A stretch of DNA of 64,000 nucleotides from Rhizophagus irregularis. Lineage: Eukaryota; Glomeromycota; Glomeromycetes; Glomerales; Glomeraceae. Every line of letters begins with the position of its first letter. Positions within the stretch are counted from its first letter, which is position 1. The notes beneath the pieces are model-generated. The model was given only the letters and a program-made list of their open reading frames with translations, was not told the DNA's origin and ran no database searches. This document shows, in pieces, positions 1 to 11,563 of this stretch. Where the stretch lies: assembly GCF_026210795.1 (NCBI RefSeq), contig NC_089456.1, positions 3,226,501-3,290,500 on the forward strand, given 5' to 3'. A program made the position numbers and the translations under genes.

Positions 1-33
1 TCCAACTGTTTAGATTTCTTGCTGGATCTTGTT

Positions 34-880
34 CTACGTGAAGTTTCTATTGGTTTCTATTGGGAAGTTTCTTTTATTCCCTTTTACCTTTCCTTTTTTT
101 ACCTGTAAATTAATCAAATAATGTATAAGTATAATAAAATTTATTGAGAAAATAATATATTTTGCCAAAATACCAGGAGTTTCTACAGCAATTTCAGTTG
201 CAGCTGGAGTATTAACTTCGGAAGTAGTAGATGATAAATTTACTATATTGTTTGTAACTGGAGTATTTAATTCAATGTTAGAGAGTGGTAAACCTGCTGT
301 TTCAGTTACAATAGGAGCATTAGCTTGTGAAGTCACTGTTTTGGTTGTAAGTGGAGCATAAATAATAGATGGTGAAGTTATTTCTACTGTCAACTTAAAA
401 TTATGAGATGTTATAGATATTATGGAAAAAAATTACCTGAAGTACTTCCAGAATCTTGTAAATTGTCAGTTATTTCATTACTCATACTACTATTTATATA
501 TACTTCTTGGGAGGTCAGACATTTTTCTTTTTAGGTGATGGCAGTGGAAGGCCATGTTTCTTTGTTTCAATAATTTTCTTTTTTTTTTCTTGGTCAACTG
601 TAAAATTCTTTTAAAAATAAAAATAAAAATAAAAATTTATGCTTAATTTAGCAAATTAAGTACTGTTACAATATAAAGCAACCCATTCTCTAAGGATGAA
701 ATCAGCCTCAGAAACTGGAAATGTTAGGTTTGCCTCTTTGAACTACAAAAAATATTAATTAATTTGCTTTCTGCAAATATAAATTTAATTATTAAGCACT
801 TACATCTCTAATAACTTCTTTCACTTTCCTTTTTTGCTGGCAAGATATTGATTCACCATGTAAAGTCTTGAGACTAGTGT
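34..880 (-). pseudogene. Uncharacterised multi-exon gene remnant
   Basis: The minus strand carries several short open exons separated by short introns. An exon near 437-541 ends in a GTAATT donor; the intron 387-436 ends GTTGACAG. The exon 174-386 (Thr/Ser/Pro-rich) is followed by an intron at about 103-173 ending TTTACAG, then a Lys-rich piece. Upstream pieces near 820-880 and 690-750 read as basic and charged residues (KRKVKEVIRD, then SEADFILREW). A frame shift in the A-rich stretch around 515-590 prevents one continuous reading, so either the gene is decayed or my exon model is wrong there. The low-complexity Thr/Pro part has no domain I recognise. Its RKxK...FP...W layout resembles the fragment at 6.8-7.6 kb on the same strand. 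No function can be assigned. Confidence 0.35.
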
Positions 881-1036
881 TGCCTGCCGTATTAGTTGTA
901 ATAGAGTTATAAGGTTATAATGTTTTGCCGTAAAGTTGTAACTTTTTGCCATAATTTTTCAACCAGTTGTAATTAGTGTAAAGTTCATAATTAGTATAAT
1001 GTTTAAAATCGTTTAATGTTCAAAACAGATGTAATA

Positions 1037-1208
1037 CAGTCAAACCTTGATATAGCGAACCCTTGATATAGTGAATTTTTTAGACAACTATAATAAATTT
1101 CTCCTTGTTATAACGAATTAACTAATTAAATCTCTTAAAATCTTCACTATAGCCCTATAGCGAAGTTGAGGTCTGGAACCTAGGGTTCGTTATAACAAGA
1201 GTTGACTG
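1037..1208. mobile_element. pogo-like MITE, TA target duplication
   Basis: A 172-bp element with terminal inverted repeats: CAGTCAAACCTTGATATAGC at the left, and at the right the complement of CAGTCAACTCTTGTTATAAC. It is flanked by TA on both sides (1035-1036, 1209-1210). The CAGT...ATAGCGAA/ATAACGAA end is typical of pogo/Tigger-type elements (Tc1/mariner superfamily), which insert at TA. The interior resembles the 5' end of the pogo-like transposon starting at 3194, so it is probably an internally deleted relative. Confidence 0.75.
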
Positions 1209-2410
1209 TAAAGTAAATTTAAGATATTATTTAATTATATCCAAATATTTTATGATGCATTGTTATAATATTATCATTATTATTTTAAAGTGCTATGTGT
1301 GAATTTGTAACAGAAAAATAGAATGGAAATATTTCAGAATATCGCAAGATAAGTATAACTAAAAAATGCTATTTGGTTAAAAAGGTATATCAGTTTAATC
1401 ACTTTAATGTTATTATAATTGACATAACAATAATTAAGTAATAACAAATTATTTTAGTACAAATCAAATAATCCAGATTTTCCATTATCAATTGGTGATT
1501 GGGCTATTCAAATGATAATGCGTCATGCTATCAATCAACATATTCATGCTATTAATCAACAGCATATGTTGATTAAATATAATTTTTTAAAGTTTATTGC
1601 TTATTTATTTTATATTTTTAGATAAAGTAGAAAGAAAGGTCACAAAGGCAAAAATTATGTTCTTGACTTTTTTTGTATTACTTTCTTGATTTGGTCAAAA
1701 TATATATGATTATGTGTGACAAAAATGTTCTTTTTTAATCTGCAAAGACATTAACACATTGTTATTTTTCTTATTTCTATATTTTTTCAAGAGTTATAAA
1801 CACAAAGAGATTGATTAATCAAAAAAATAATATCCCTTAAACTGTAGGGGTTAAAATTAATTTAAAAAATTTTTGAATTATTAAAATAATATCTTAAGAT
1901 TTAGTGATCATAGAAAGATGAAATTATATTTGTTAGATTTCTCTTATTAAAGCGCATTTAATGGTAATAAAATTATAACTCTAAAATTGATAAACAAAAA
2001 GTTATATTAATTTATAAATTTTTAGATTTTATAAGTTATCCTGTCACATACTGTAATATTTATAGAAGGACAATTTTATTTCTATCAGATTCTTCTTATT
2101 AAGACGTATCAAATGGTGGCAATTTTATATTTCTAGGGTTAATGGATAAAAAAATATTTCAATTTGAAAAATTTAGCTTCTATTATTTATTATAATTTGT
2201 CGATCATTTACTTTTAAAAAATCATTAATCAAATTGAACTATCTCTATATGAAAAGGTACAAAAGTTTTATTTGCATATATTTTCATAGAGCTTTTAGCA
2301 TCATATGACAATTAATCGTTAACTTGTATCTCCTTACTTTTTCTAGCAAGATATAAAGCATATAGAAGTATGTGAAAATTCAGCTAATTTTTCTGCAAAA
2401 ATTTTTAAGA
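1209..2410. other. AT-rich intergenic DNA with degenerate repeat copies
   Basis: No gene is visible. Two degenerate copies (about 1912-1990 and 2068-2150) of a short module (TTAGATTTCTCTTATTAAAGC..., TCAGATTCTTCTTATTAAGA...) followed by a TT(A/T)ATGGT tract resemble the palindromic core seen inside MITEs at 35.3-36.5 kb and 62.5-62.7 kb. Confidence 0.5.
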
Positions 2411-2732
2411 TATACCGTATATAGCGGGCCACAGTATCCCGGGTATCTTGCAAAAATCGGGGTTTGACCCTGTACCCCCAGATACTAAACAAAGCCTAAA
2501 AATTCCGTTTTTTGCGAATATCTCACGATCTACTGGTCCAATTTGAACGATCGTTTTTTTATTTTGAAGAGCTCAATGAGAGCTATCAACCAAAAAAAAG
2601 ATGGCTCAAATCTGATCACTAGATCACGAGATAATTGTAAAATATCCCCCAGATACTATACAATTCTATGAAATTTTTCAAGGGGAGTACTATGCATAAG
2701 GGGGGTACTATGGCCTGTGATATACGGTATAT
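2411..2732. mobile_element. MITE with ATACCGTATAT termini
   Basis: A roughly 320-bp element. ATACCGTATATAGCGGGCCA at the left matches the complement of the right end (ATACCGTATATCACAGGCCA). The ends fall at TA dinucleotides, consistent with a Tc1/mariner-type TA target. The interior carries CCCCCAGATACTA twice and a GAGCTCAATGAGAGCTATC segment related to the core module of other MITEs here. No coding capacity. Confidence 0.7.
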
Positions 2733-2934
2733 TTTCAGAAGTTATATATGTATGAGAACAAAAATTTTTCACTATAGGGCTTATTACCAATAGATAACAA
2801 GAAGCAAGATATTTACCACCAATAATAGTGATATTGTAAACTTCAACTTTCATTGATATATTATATAAAAAATTTTTTATATAATCACATTTTTTTATAA
2901 TCACTAAATATGGACTATTCCAAATGTGTGACTA

Positions 2935-2953
2935 TAAAGAGAGTTGACTGTAC
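2935..2953. repeat. Solo pogo-type terminal repeat
   Basis: AGAGAGTTGACTGTA matches the right end of the 1037-1208 MITE and ends at TA. No matching left end was found nearby, so this is a lone or diverged terminus. Confidence 0.4.
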
Positions 2954-3610
2954 TATAATTATATGCTATTAGTTTTATATTATAAGTCTTAATATCAGAT
3001 ATTGAATTTATAAATAAAAAGCTTGAAAATTGAAACACGTTTTACAAAAAAAAGTTTATCTAAACAAATAATGATTAGTTAATAAAATTTAATTAATCAT
3101 GTGATAAGGGGTAGCGATGATATCACATGGGATCTTTGCAATAGAAAGATACAAAACTCAAAAAAATTTTAATTTTACTTTATATGCTAATTACAGTCAG
3201 CTCACTTTATAACGAATTTTAATGTAATGAATTTTTTAGTACAACGGATCTTCACTATGGTCCAGAATTTTACATATTAAAAGAATCTTGTTATACCGAA
3301 TTTTACTAATTAAATACTATATAACGTATAATGAAGTAAATTATGTAAACTTCATATATAAAATAAGTCGCTTTGTAACGAATTTTTTTATACCGATTTT
3401 TTTTTAAATATTACGAAGATTTTTGCAATTTTTTTTATGGAGGGCTATTTTTTGCAAATTTTCTATAAAGGACAATTTAGCATTTATTTTACATTGAATC
3501 ATGTTTCAAATATAGTAATACTGCACATTCTGTAATTTTATATAAAAATAATAATAAATAATGATTAAAATTCATGTTTTGCGTTTTTATTTTCTATATT
3601 TTTTTAAAAA

Positions 3611-5665
3611 ATGCCAAAAATTAAACCTATTAACCTATTCAAAAAATAACTTTCTAATGAATCTTTAATTATTAACAAACGTAAGTCTCTTACTGCTGCA
3701 CAAAAAAAAGAAGTTTGTTTAAAAAAAATATTCACGCCTTTCTTAAAATAAAAAGAACTAGCCAAAGAATATGAGATTAGTGAAGAGATGATTAGTAATA
3801 TTTTAAAGGAAAAAGACCATTGGCTTGCAGTGAATCTTAGTTCATATCAAGCTGGTCTGCGACATGAAAGAAAACTTTCATTTATTAATATTGAAGAGGC
3901 TTTAACTCTTTAAGTAGAAAATGCACTCCAAGCTGGCCTTATTATTAGTGATGATATTCTTTCAACTAAAGCCTTAGAGTTTGCTTTTTTGTGCAATGAA
4001 GAAAAATTTAAAGGATTAAAAGGGTGGGTTGACAATTTTAAAAAACGGCATAACCTTAAACAATATAATGTACATGAAGAAGCAGCAAGTGCACCACTCC
4101 AAGATCTTGATATAATACGTGAAAACTTAGCATAGCGGACATCCCTATTTTATCACAATACTGTTGTCGATCATTTGCCGATCATTTATTCAATTATCAC
4201 ATAATATAAATACCGTTGCTAAAAAAATTTACATAATAATATATGCTTAAATTTCACAAATAACTTAAATTTAGTTTTAATTTATTGTGTATTAAATTTC
4301 ATTAGAAACTTTTTAGCTTTTATTATTATTTGGCATATATTTATTCATTTTACGAAATTATTCACTACTGTAATTATGTTACTAATAAAAAACCTGCATT
4401 ATGAATCAGATCACTGCATTATTTTTTTTATAGATTCTACATAATATAAAGAATATTTGTGCAAATTCTTAAGTTTCGCACTCGCATATTCATCTTCGCA
4501 CTTTAATTTTTGTCTGATGATCGGCAATAATTAGTGAATTATCATAAACAAATAATATATTTATAATATTATTAAAAATTGTGCTAATAATTATATAATT
4601 AAAATCATATAATAATTTAGTGTTTTTACTTAGATTCCATTATTTTTTTGCCACATTATTTGAAAAATATTTGTGATTTTGCAATAAGTTTTTAAAATCC
4701 GGAATTAGTGATCAGCAAATGATCGGCAAGGTGATATGAGCATGTCCGCTATGCTTGAAAACTTGCACCAAATTCTTAAAAATTATGACCCTAAGGATAT
4801 TTTTAATTGTGATGAAACAGGTCTTTTTTTGGAAAATGCAACCCAATCACACTATATCTAATGTTCCTGTTGCTGGAACAAAACAATCAAAAAATCGTAT
4901 AACTGTTTTGTTTACTTGTAATGCAACTGGAACTGAAAAAATGCTCCCATTATTCATATATAAATATGAAAATTTCTGAGTTCTTAAAAATATTAATAAG
5001 AAGACTCTTCCAGTAAATTATTACTGGAACTCAAAGAGCTGGATGCAAGTATCAATCTGAAATGAATACCTCAAAAAGCTTGATGCTCAAATGAGAGCAC
5101 AAAACTGAAATATTATTCTTCTTGTTGATAATGTATCAACTCATTTTTTATATGAAAATACAAGTCTTATAAATATTACAATTGAATTCCTTCCTCTAAA
5201 CACTACTGCACACCTCCAACCATGTGATTAAGGAATTATTAATAGTTTTAAAGTGAGCAAATTTAATCTCTATTCTGCATCAGTGATACTTAAATTTTAT
5301 TGATTATTACTTTATTATTTTTTTTTATTTTAGGCACAATACCAAAAGTTGTTATTATATAATAGAGTTAAAACTTTCGATAATTATAATAAATATGGCA
5401 TTGAACCTGTTGAAATTAATATTAAAAAGTGCATCAAATATGTTGCACATGTATGGGATGCCATTACGCAATCTACAATTGAAAATTGCTGGTTAAAGAG
5501 GGTATTTTACCTAAAGATGATAAAGTTGAAATTGATTTAGAATTTCATGCTGAAACACAAGTTCATCTAATGCATATGAGAGAACTAGAAGAAGTTCAAG
5601 ATTTAATTGATCAACTTTATCTTGAAAATCCTTTTACTGCTAATGAATTTATTCAATATCTCTAG
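3611..5665 (+). pseudogene. Inactivated pogo-like DDE_1 transposase
   Basis: The family order can be followed despite stops and frameshifts. There is an N-terminal CENP-B/pogo helix-turn-helix region (about 3680-3800, with RKSLTAAQKKEVC) and a second HTH region ending near KGWVDNFKKRHN (about 4015-4060). The DDE core follows: IFNCDETGLF around 4798-4830, KQSKNRITVLFTCNATG around 4880-4935, LLVDNVSTH around 5120-5150 and LPLNTTAHLQPCD just before a TAA at 5229-5231. The tail after a probable intron (about 5255-5335) contains IENCWLK, and it ends QDLIDQLYLENPF... at 5665. Several in-frame stops sit where relatives have Gln or Arg; for example the TAA after QPCD replaces the invariant Gln of the LDQG motif. 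Transposition activity is lost. Confidence 0.85.
4129..4755. mobile_element. MITE nested in pogo transposase, 9-bp TSD
   Basis: The termini AGCATAGCGGACAT and ATGTCCGCTATGCT are perfect inverted repeats. The host sequence TGAAAACTT is duplicated on both sides (4120-4128 and 4756-4764). Removing the 627-bp insert plus one duplication rejoins the transposase coding sequence. Subterminal GATCATTTGCCGATCATT on the left matches the complement GATCAGCAAATGATCGGCAA on the right. A 9-bp duplication suggests a Mutator-like (MULE) origin, but no transposase is encoded. Confidence 0.85.
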
Positions 5666-5931
5666 TAGAAATACGTATACTTATTTTACACTTATTTTAC
5701 ACTTATTTTACACTTATTTTATACTAAAATTTCCATATATTATAAGATTAATTTAATAGTATATTTAGAATAAATTAATAATGATTTGTAAAATACTTTT
5801 AATATATTTTTAAAAAATGCATATTAGATTTTTAAAATATTTTGAATTTTCGCCTATTTAAGTATGAAATAAGTATATATTTTTGCATTAAATTTATTAT
5901 TATATTTAAAAATAAAATTAGTAATTATAAA

Positions 5932-6420
5932 ATATAAAATAAGAGGTATAATAAAATATAAAGTAAATAATTTTTTAATAAAATAAATATAATTTAATAA
6001 ACATATTATAATAAAATAGAATATTATAAATATTAAATTCATATAAATTAAAAATAAAATTAAGTATATTTAAAATAATTTTTTAATGAAATGAATATAA
6101 TTTCATAGGCATTTCAACGGTAATTAATAGGCATTTATAGTAAAGATAGAATATTATAAATATTGAATTCGTATAAATTAAAAATAAAATAAGTATATTT
6201 AAAATAATTTTTTAATGAAATGAATATAATTTTATAGGCATTTCAACGGTAATTAATAGGCATTTACAGTAAAGATAGAATATTATAAATATTGAATTCG
6301 TATAAATTAAAAATAAAAATTAATTTTATTTAAAATAATTTTTAATGAAATAAATAGGCATTTCATGGTAATTTAATCAGTAAAAATAGAATAATTTAAT
6401 ATGTATTTATTTTATGGCAA
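5932..6420. repeat. ~130-bp AT-rich tandem repeat, about 4 copies
   Basis: Units start near 5932, 6061, 6191 and 6318. They share AATTTTTTAATGAAATGAAT, then GGCATTTCAACGGTAATTAA (in the inner copies) and AGAATATTATAAATATT. The two central copies differ by only a few bases; the outer ones are diverged or contain gaps. No reading frame is supported. Confidence 0.75.
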
Positions 6421-6799
6421 AAAGGATTCCTTAATGTGTATGATATACATTAATATTGCACCCCCACTGTACGTTAAGGGTACCCATGGCAAAGATAAAT
6501 GCTAAATTCATATAAATTAAGAATAAAATAAATATTTAATTTTTATAGAGTAAAAACAATATTAGCTTTATTCAAAAGTATTTTAGATATGAAAATAAAA
6601 GCTATTTTATCTAATTAGACCTGTTCTTTAAGTATATACTAATCCAGAACTCAACAAAGGTGTTGTTATACTTCAGGAAGATTTGAATAATATTTAAGAT
6701 CTTTTATTTTAAAGGAAAGAAATAAAATAATAAATTAATAAATTAATATTAATATAATCCTAAATTAATACAAATAACTTACCGTCCTTTTTTGTTTAA

Positions 6800-7620
6800 T
6801 TACTTTTTTTTGTACAGTGGTAGTTTATTTAGCTTTTTCTGATCTTCTAGTTGAATTCTGAACTGGTTCACTATTTTAAAATTTATAAATTTTATTATAC
6901 ACTGTTAAATAAAAAAAAAAATAATAGAATTAGTTTATATAATTTATTACAAACCTAATAGAATCATGTTTGCCTCTGTCTTCAGAATTATTAGTTTCTC
7001 CAATTTCAGAATCATGATTCTCGTTATTTTCTTCATTTGAATTTCTATTTCCATCCTAATGTTGGATAAAATATAAAAATTAAATAATATTATATAATGC
7101 AAAAACTTTAGCAAAGAATTACTTACAACCACTTTAGCATTTTTATGATCTCGCTTCTTTTTAAAGTAACCTTAAATTTATAAATAAATAATAATTTTTA
7201 CAAATCATATCATGTAATAATACAAATTATTATAAAATTTTATAAATATTAACTTATGAGAACGTTGAAAATTATTGATTAACAGTTCTTTAATTGCCCA
7301 ATCAGCTCTTGTAGGCGGAAAGTCTGGTGCCTTTTTTTAAAACTGCCGATAATAAAGCTATTAATAATAGTTAGTGAACAAAAAAAAAAATATTTTTTTT
7401 TAATACTTACAGCATGAACAATTCCATTTGTTATTTGGGCTTTTTGTTTTCTATAGCTTACATCAAAAGTCACCCCTTTTTTCAAAATACAATCTCTCAT
7501 GGTTTCCTGTATAAGTTTAAATAAGCTCATTACAAAATTTGTAATGTGCTTTTAAATTTTATAATTATAAAAACATTACAAACCAAATATCCCAACTATC
7601 TTTGTTTTTGGTTTTTCAAA
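6800..7620 (-). pseudogene. Uncharacterised short-exon gene remnant
   Basis: On the minus strand several small exons can be read between AT-rich introns. One around 7400-7530 has a Lys/Arg-rich stretch (SYRKQKAQITNGIVHAV), with a donor into an intron at about 7340-7410. The next reads PPTRADWAIKELLINNFQ (about 7262-7325). A short basic piece ending KKRDHKNAKVV follows at about 7127-7170, with a GTAAGT donor. An acidic Asn/Glu-rich exon lies at about 6960-7057. I see no catalytic motif. The arrangement (basic segment, then Pro/aromatic segment, then Lys-rich tail) resembles the remnant at 34-880, so both may belong to one lineage-specific family. Phase across the 7340-7410 intron does not join cleanly. 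Confidence 0.4.
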
Positions 7621-7693
7621 TCTAAAGCTTTTTGAAGGTTATACTTTCCAAACTGTTTCAGAATGGATAGTGAAATTATCTAATAATAAATTT

Positions 7694-9720
7694 TTAGATA
7701 TTTAGTATATATTCATTCAAATTTAATTGTAGCATAGATTCTGATTTAAATCTCAAACCTTTTCTTCTAATACCCTTCAAAATTTTTAATTCATCACTAG
7801 TAATCTCATAATTTTCTGATAGAAAATTATGAAAAGTAATTAATTTTTCAATGCTGCTTAATACATCACTTAAGGAAATATTAAAAATAAATTCATTTTC
7901 ATTATTATCTTGTACTGTTTCTGCATAATGTCTTAATCGCACAGTTTCAACAATCTCATTATCCTCCAACAAAATTTCATTCTCATCTAATTTATCAACA
8001 TTAATATATTCCAACCCAGATAGAGTATTATTATATGGCAGTTTCTGTATAGCATCATTTAAGTTATTTTCATCATTTTTCCTATTAAAATTAAGCTCTA
8101 TATTTACATTTTATTCATCATCTGGTGAAATAATACCAGTTTTTAACCAGCAATTTTTAATGTTGAGAAGGTCAACTTAATTTCACGCCTCAACAACAAA
8201 ATTAATAGTATTACAAATATTAACAGAAGCAATAGGTGTATTTAACTCTTGTGAAATATTATATTCTTCAACTCTATTTTTCACTAACAATTTTCTATAC
8301 TTGGCCTTAATTTTAATAAAAGTTAATAAAAGATGTTAAAACAATCATTTCAAATATAAACTTATCATACTTACTTTAAAAGAATTAATAATATCTTCTT
8401 AGCTATCAGTGCCTATTTTTTTGATTACCATATAATAATCCTGTAATGTATATTTTATAATAATTGACAATATAATTGCTATTATAATTTATTAAAATAC
8501 CATATTATAATGAAATGTAAAAAAATAATAATTTTGTAATATATAACAATTATCCTTTTATATTAGTTACAATATTAATATTAAATATCATACTTGTTAA
8601 TAGACTTATTAATATATATGTTATTAAATATGATATTTACATGACATGTCAAAAATTCCTATTAATATTATTTAAAAAGTATTATAAAATACTACCAAAA
8701 AAATCACTACTGATAGCAAAGTTAGTCCAAAGGTTGTAAATATAGAGTTGTATTAAGTAGTAAATAATAAATTTCAATATTACTAAAAGAAGGCAATTCA
8801 TATTGTTTACCATGTATTGGAGCATTATCAACCAATAACAGGATTTTTTATGACGAAGACATATTAACTTATTTAATTTTTTCAAATAATCAAGCCAAAT
8901 TGATTGTTGCATCCATGCAGTTTTATTCTAATAATATTGTACAAAATCTTCAACTGATATACCATGCAATGGATAAGAATTTTTGTATTTGTGAATGAAT
9001 ATCGGTTTAAGTTTATCTTCACTCATAGCATTGCATGTTAGCAAAATAGTTACTCAATTTTTTGATTTTTTAGTTTCTGTTACAGGTCCTTGTGCAAGAG
9101 TTTTTGATGGTTCTAATTGCCAAAATAATGCTGATAAAATAAACAATCACAGATAAATATAAATAAATTACAAATAATCATAAATAATGACAAATTTATA
9201 ATACCTGGTTTATCACAGTTGTATATATCTTCCAATGCATATTTAGATAATTTTTCTGTAATTTTCGTCTATATTTATCAATTTCTTCTAATAAAGGATC
9301 ACTAGCTGCTTCTCCCGACTTAATATATGATTAAACGTTATTTTTTTTTTAAAAATTTGACAGTTAACCTGCAAAAGCTATAAATTCAGCAAACTCAAAT
9401 CTATCTGCAAACTGCTTAGCTTTTTTTTGTAAAATATCACCTCTTAATATTTGGTTTGCAGCTAAAAACTGAGACATCCAAATTCCAACAGCGTCATCTA
9501 TTTCTTTATACATTGGTTGTTTAAATCTTTTCCTTTTTAGTTCTGAACTTGAAATAAATAGGTATTCAGATTTCCTTTTTAAAATATCACTAACCGTATT
9601 AGGTTTAACATTATATTGACGAGTAAGTTCAATATTTGAAATAGACAGATTATCAATTTTCTTTTGGCAAAGCTCTTGCTTTTAAGCTACAAATAAAATT
9701 ACGTGCTTATTTGTAGACAT
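7694..9720 (-). pseudogene. Second inactivated pogo-like transposase
   Basis: This runs opposite to the copy at 3.6 kb. The start is the ATG at 9718-9720. The HTH region includes KQELCQKKIDNLSISNIEL directly after an in-frame TAA (about 9682-9684), and a second HTH part ends near FADRFEFAEFIAFAG (about 9370). The DDE region is recognisable as IYNCD near 9220, KKSKN followed by TGA (9054-9056) and VTILLTCNAMSEDKLKP. A frame containing LLLIDNAP-like sequence and LIP...QPLDQG-like remnants lies at 8690-8910. NCWLKTG appears near 8130 and an acidic C-terminal tail at 7694-8014. Introns or deletions separate the pieces. Family knowledge places Arg at the TGA and Gln at the TAA. No clear TIRs were found around it. 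Confidence 0.8.
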
Positions 9721-9973
9721 AACAATAATAGAAGAGTTAATAAAAGGGGTAAAAAAATTGTCTTGTAATTATGGGATATTTAACTTAACTTACATATGTT
9801 ATTTTACTCTCTTTGGTGAGTATATAGAATAAAAAAATCTTTTTTTATAATGATGATTGATATATAGAAAAAAATTCGTTATAAATTTATCATATATAAC
9901 TGGTTTACAGATTAACATCAGTATAGTTATATTATGAAATTTATAATAAATTCAGTATATACTAGTAGTAAAA

Positions 9974-10936
9974 TTAATTATATGTGAATTTGGTTTGAAA
10001 AAAAAAGTCAGTATGAGTCAAAATCAGTTTATCCTGAATTGGTATATCAAGTTCTGACTGTAGTAAAGAACAAAGTTCCAGCTTATCTATATTAACGTCG
10101 CCTGTTGCTACGCCTTGTGTAATTTCAATAACTGAAGCTTCATCCATATTTAGAAAATAATCATTGAGTGATAAAAACATACCAACAGCAAGATGAGCGG
10201 CTCTCTTATTTCCATCTATAAATGGGTGATTTTTAATAATGCTCTCTACAAAACCAGCAGCCATTTTAAAAAGAACATTTGGAGAATTAGAAGAGTAATG
10301 AAATATTCACTTCAGTCTATAAAGAGCGGATTCAAGCGAATGCGCATTAATAAGATGTTGTTTTTGACCTAAACTTTCCATCATTTCCTTATGATGTCTA
10401 AGAAAAACATCTGTATCGACATAATTTGGCTCATCAGTGTGCATCGTGAAATAAGGCTTGGAATTAGCTACTACTTCATTCACTTGTCTCGTAAACTCAC
10501 ATAAATATTCCAATTTTTGCGAAGGACATATTTTGCCACTTCGTCTTGCAAATTCTGCGGCGGTGTATGATCTAACATAATTTATATGAATAAGAACAAA
10601 GCATATGAGTATATAAGAATCAGTAACTGATCTATTCTAAGATTCTCTATGACACGTACCTAAAATTTCTCTCAATGTTCTTGTGTCTAAAGGATTGAAC
10701 GAGGAGGGCATGGATAACTTTGATGGTTCAGATGACTTTGACTGTTTGGATAACTTTGATGATTCAGATGACTTTGACTGTTTGGATAACTTTGATAACT
10801 TTGCTGTTTGTAATATCTTGACGAACCTTTTACAAATGAATAAATAATATAAGTAACATATGTCAGAAAATGACATAGCAAGGTACTTACGATTTAAGTA
10901 AACACCCCATCGTGAAAGAAAAGTTGGAAGACGCAT
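9974..10936 (-). pseudogene. Fic/Doc-domain protein gene split by in-frame TGA
   Basis: The minus strand encodes a Fic-fold protein with the motif HPFIDGNKRAAH (about 10190-10225). The NKR form, not NGR, is characteristic of Doc-like Fic proteins, which phosphorylate rather than AMPylate. A TGA at 10307-10309 interrupts the frame between ...SALYRLK and IFHYSSNSPNVLFK; the frame is otherwise continuous from about 10590 to 9974. Upstream, an exon starting at ATG 10934-10936 gives a basic N-terminus lacking acidic residues (possibly mitochondrial-targeting), then a Ser/Gln/Lys-rich stretch encoded by a 36-bp repeat (about 10715-10805). A GTACGT donor near 10660 leads to an acceptor TTATGTTAG near 10575. 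The phase between this exon and the Fic exon does not fit without a frameshift. Doc proteins are bacterial toxin-family members; here it is a single eukaryotic-style gene with no antitoxin partner seen. Confidence 0.75.
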
Positions 10937-11563
10937 TGAAAAAAAAAGCAGGGAGAAAAAATTTTAATGAGTATAGTAATTATATAGTACATCTATCAAC
11001 AGGTGATAGCAAAGCCACAAAAATGGACTTCTCTAGCGTAATCTGAAAAAATGTTACGAAATGGCCAGCATTACGCAACTTGACTGAAATTAAGTGTGAT
11101 GCACTTATGATGAATAAGATGTGACGAATAAGTTTTTACCTACTCGAAAAAAACAAAGTCCCTCAGATACTTATAGAAAATAGAAATGCAGTGGAGTGTG
11201 ATAGTTGTAACAAAAAAGTCATGTGATTTTTCGTGACATTTTTTTTAGATTACACTGGAAAAGTCCAAAAATGTTACTGCGCAAATGAGACGATCATTTT
11301 GGATCAAATGTAAATCTTTATTATATTTTGCAAAGAGAAAAGGTCCGGCCGGAGAAGTAAAAAATGTAAAAAATGATAATGGAGTAGCAGGTTGTTTCAA
11401 GGGAGGAATTTGCTGAGCTCTAACCCATATAGTGACAGTTCTTTTCCCGCTACTCAGTAACGATGTAAATGAGTATTATCTATCTAAGCACCTATCTTTT
11501 CTAAGTTTTCACTTTTTATATTTTCCCCACAATAAAACCCTTTATTGTATCTTTCCCAATTAC
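10937..11563. other. Intergenic region
   Basis: Less AT-rich than its surroundings but with no reading frame I can support. It lies upstream of the Fic gene and downstream of the coiled-coil gene, both on the minus strand, so it may hold the Fic promoter and the 3' UTR of the other gene. Confidence 0.4.

Larger units (their letters stand above)
3194..5740 (+). mobile_element. Degenerate pogo/Tigger-like DNA transposon
   Basis: The left end CAGTCAGCTCACTTTATAAC follows a TA and has the pogo-type CAGTC...ATAACGAA end. The body carries a decayed transposase gene (3611-5665). A matching right terminus was not found before about 5.8 kb, so it is lost or unrecognisable. A 627-bp MITE is inserted at 4129-4755. 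Downstream (about 5678-5722) is a short ACTTATTTTAC tandem repeat. Confidence 0.7.

Noticed and set aside
9974-10513. Toxin-antitoxin operon (Doc with partner)
   Set aside because: No antitoxin-like gene is adjacent and the gene has fungal introns.
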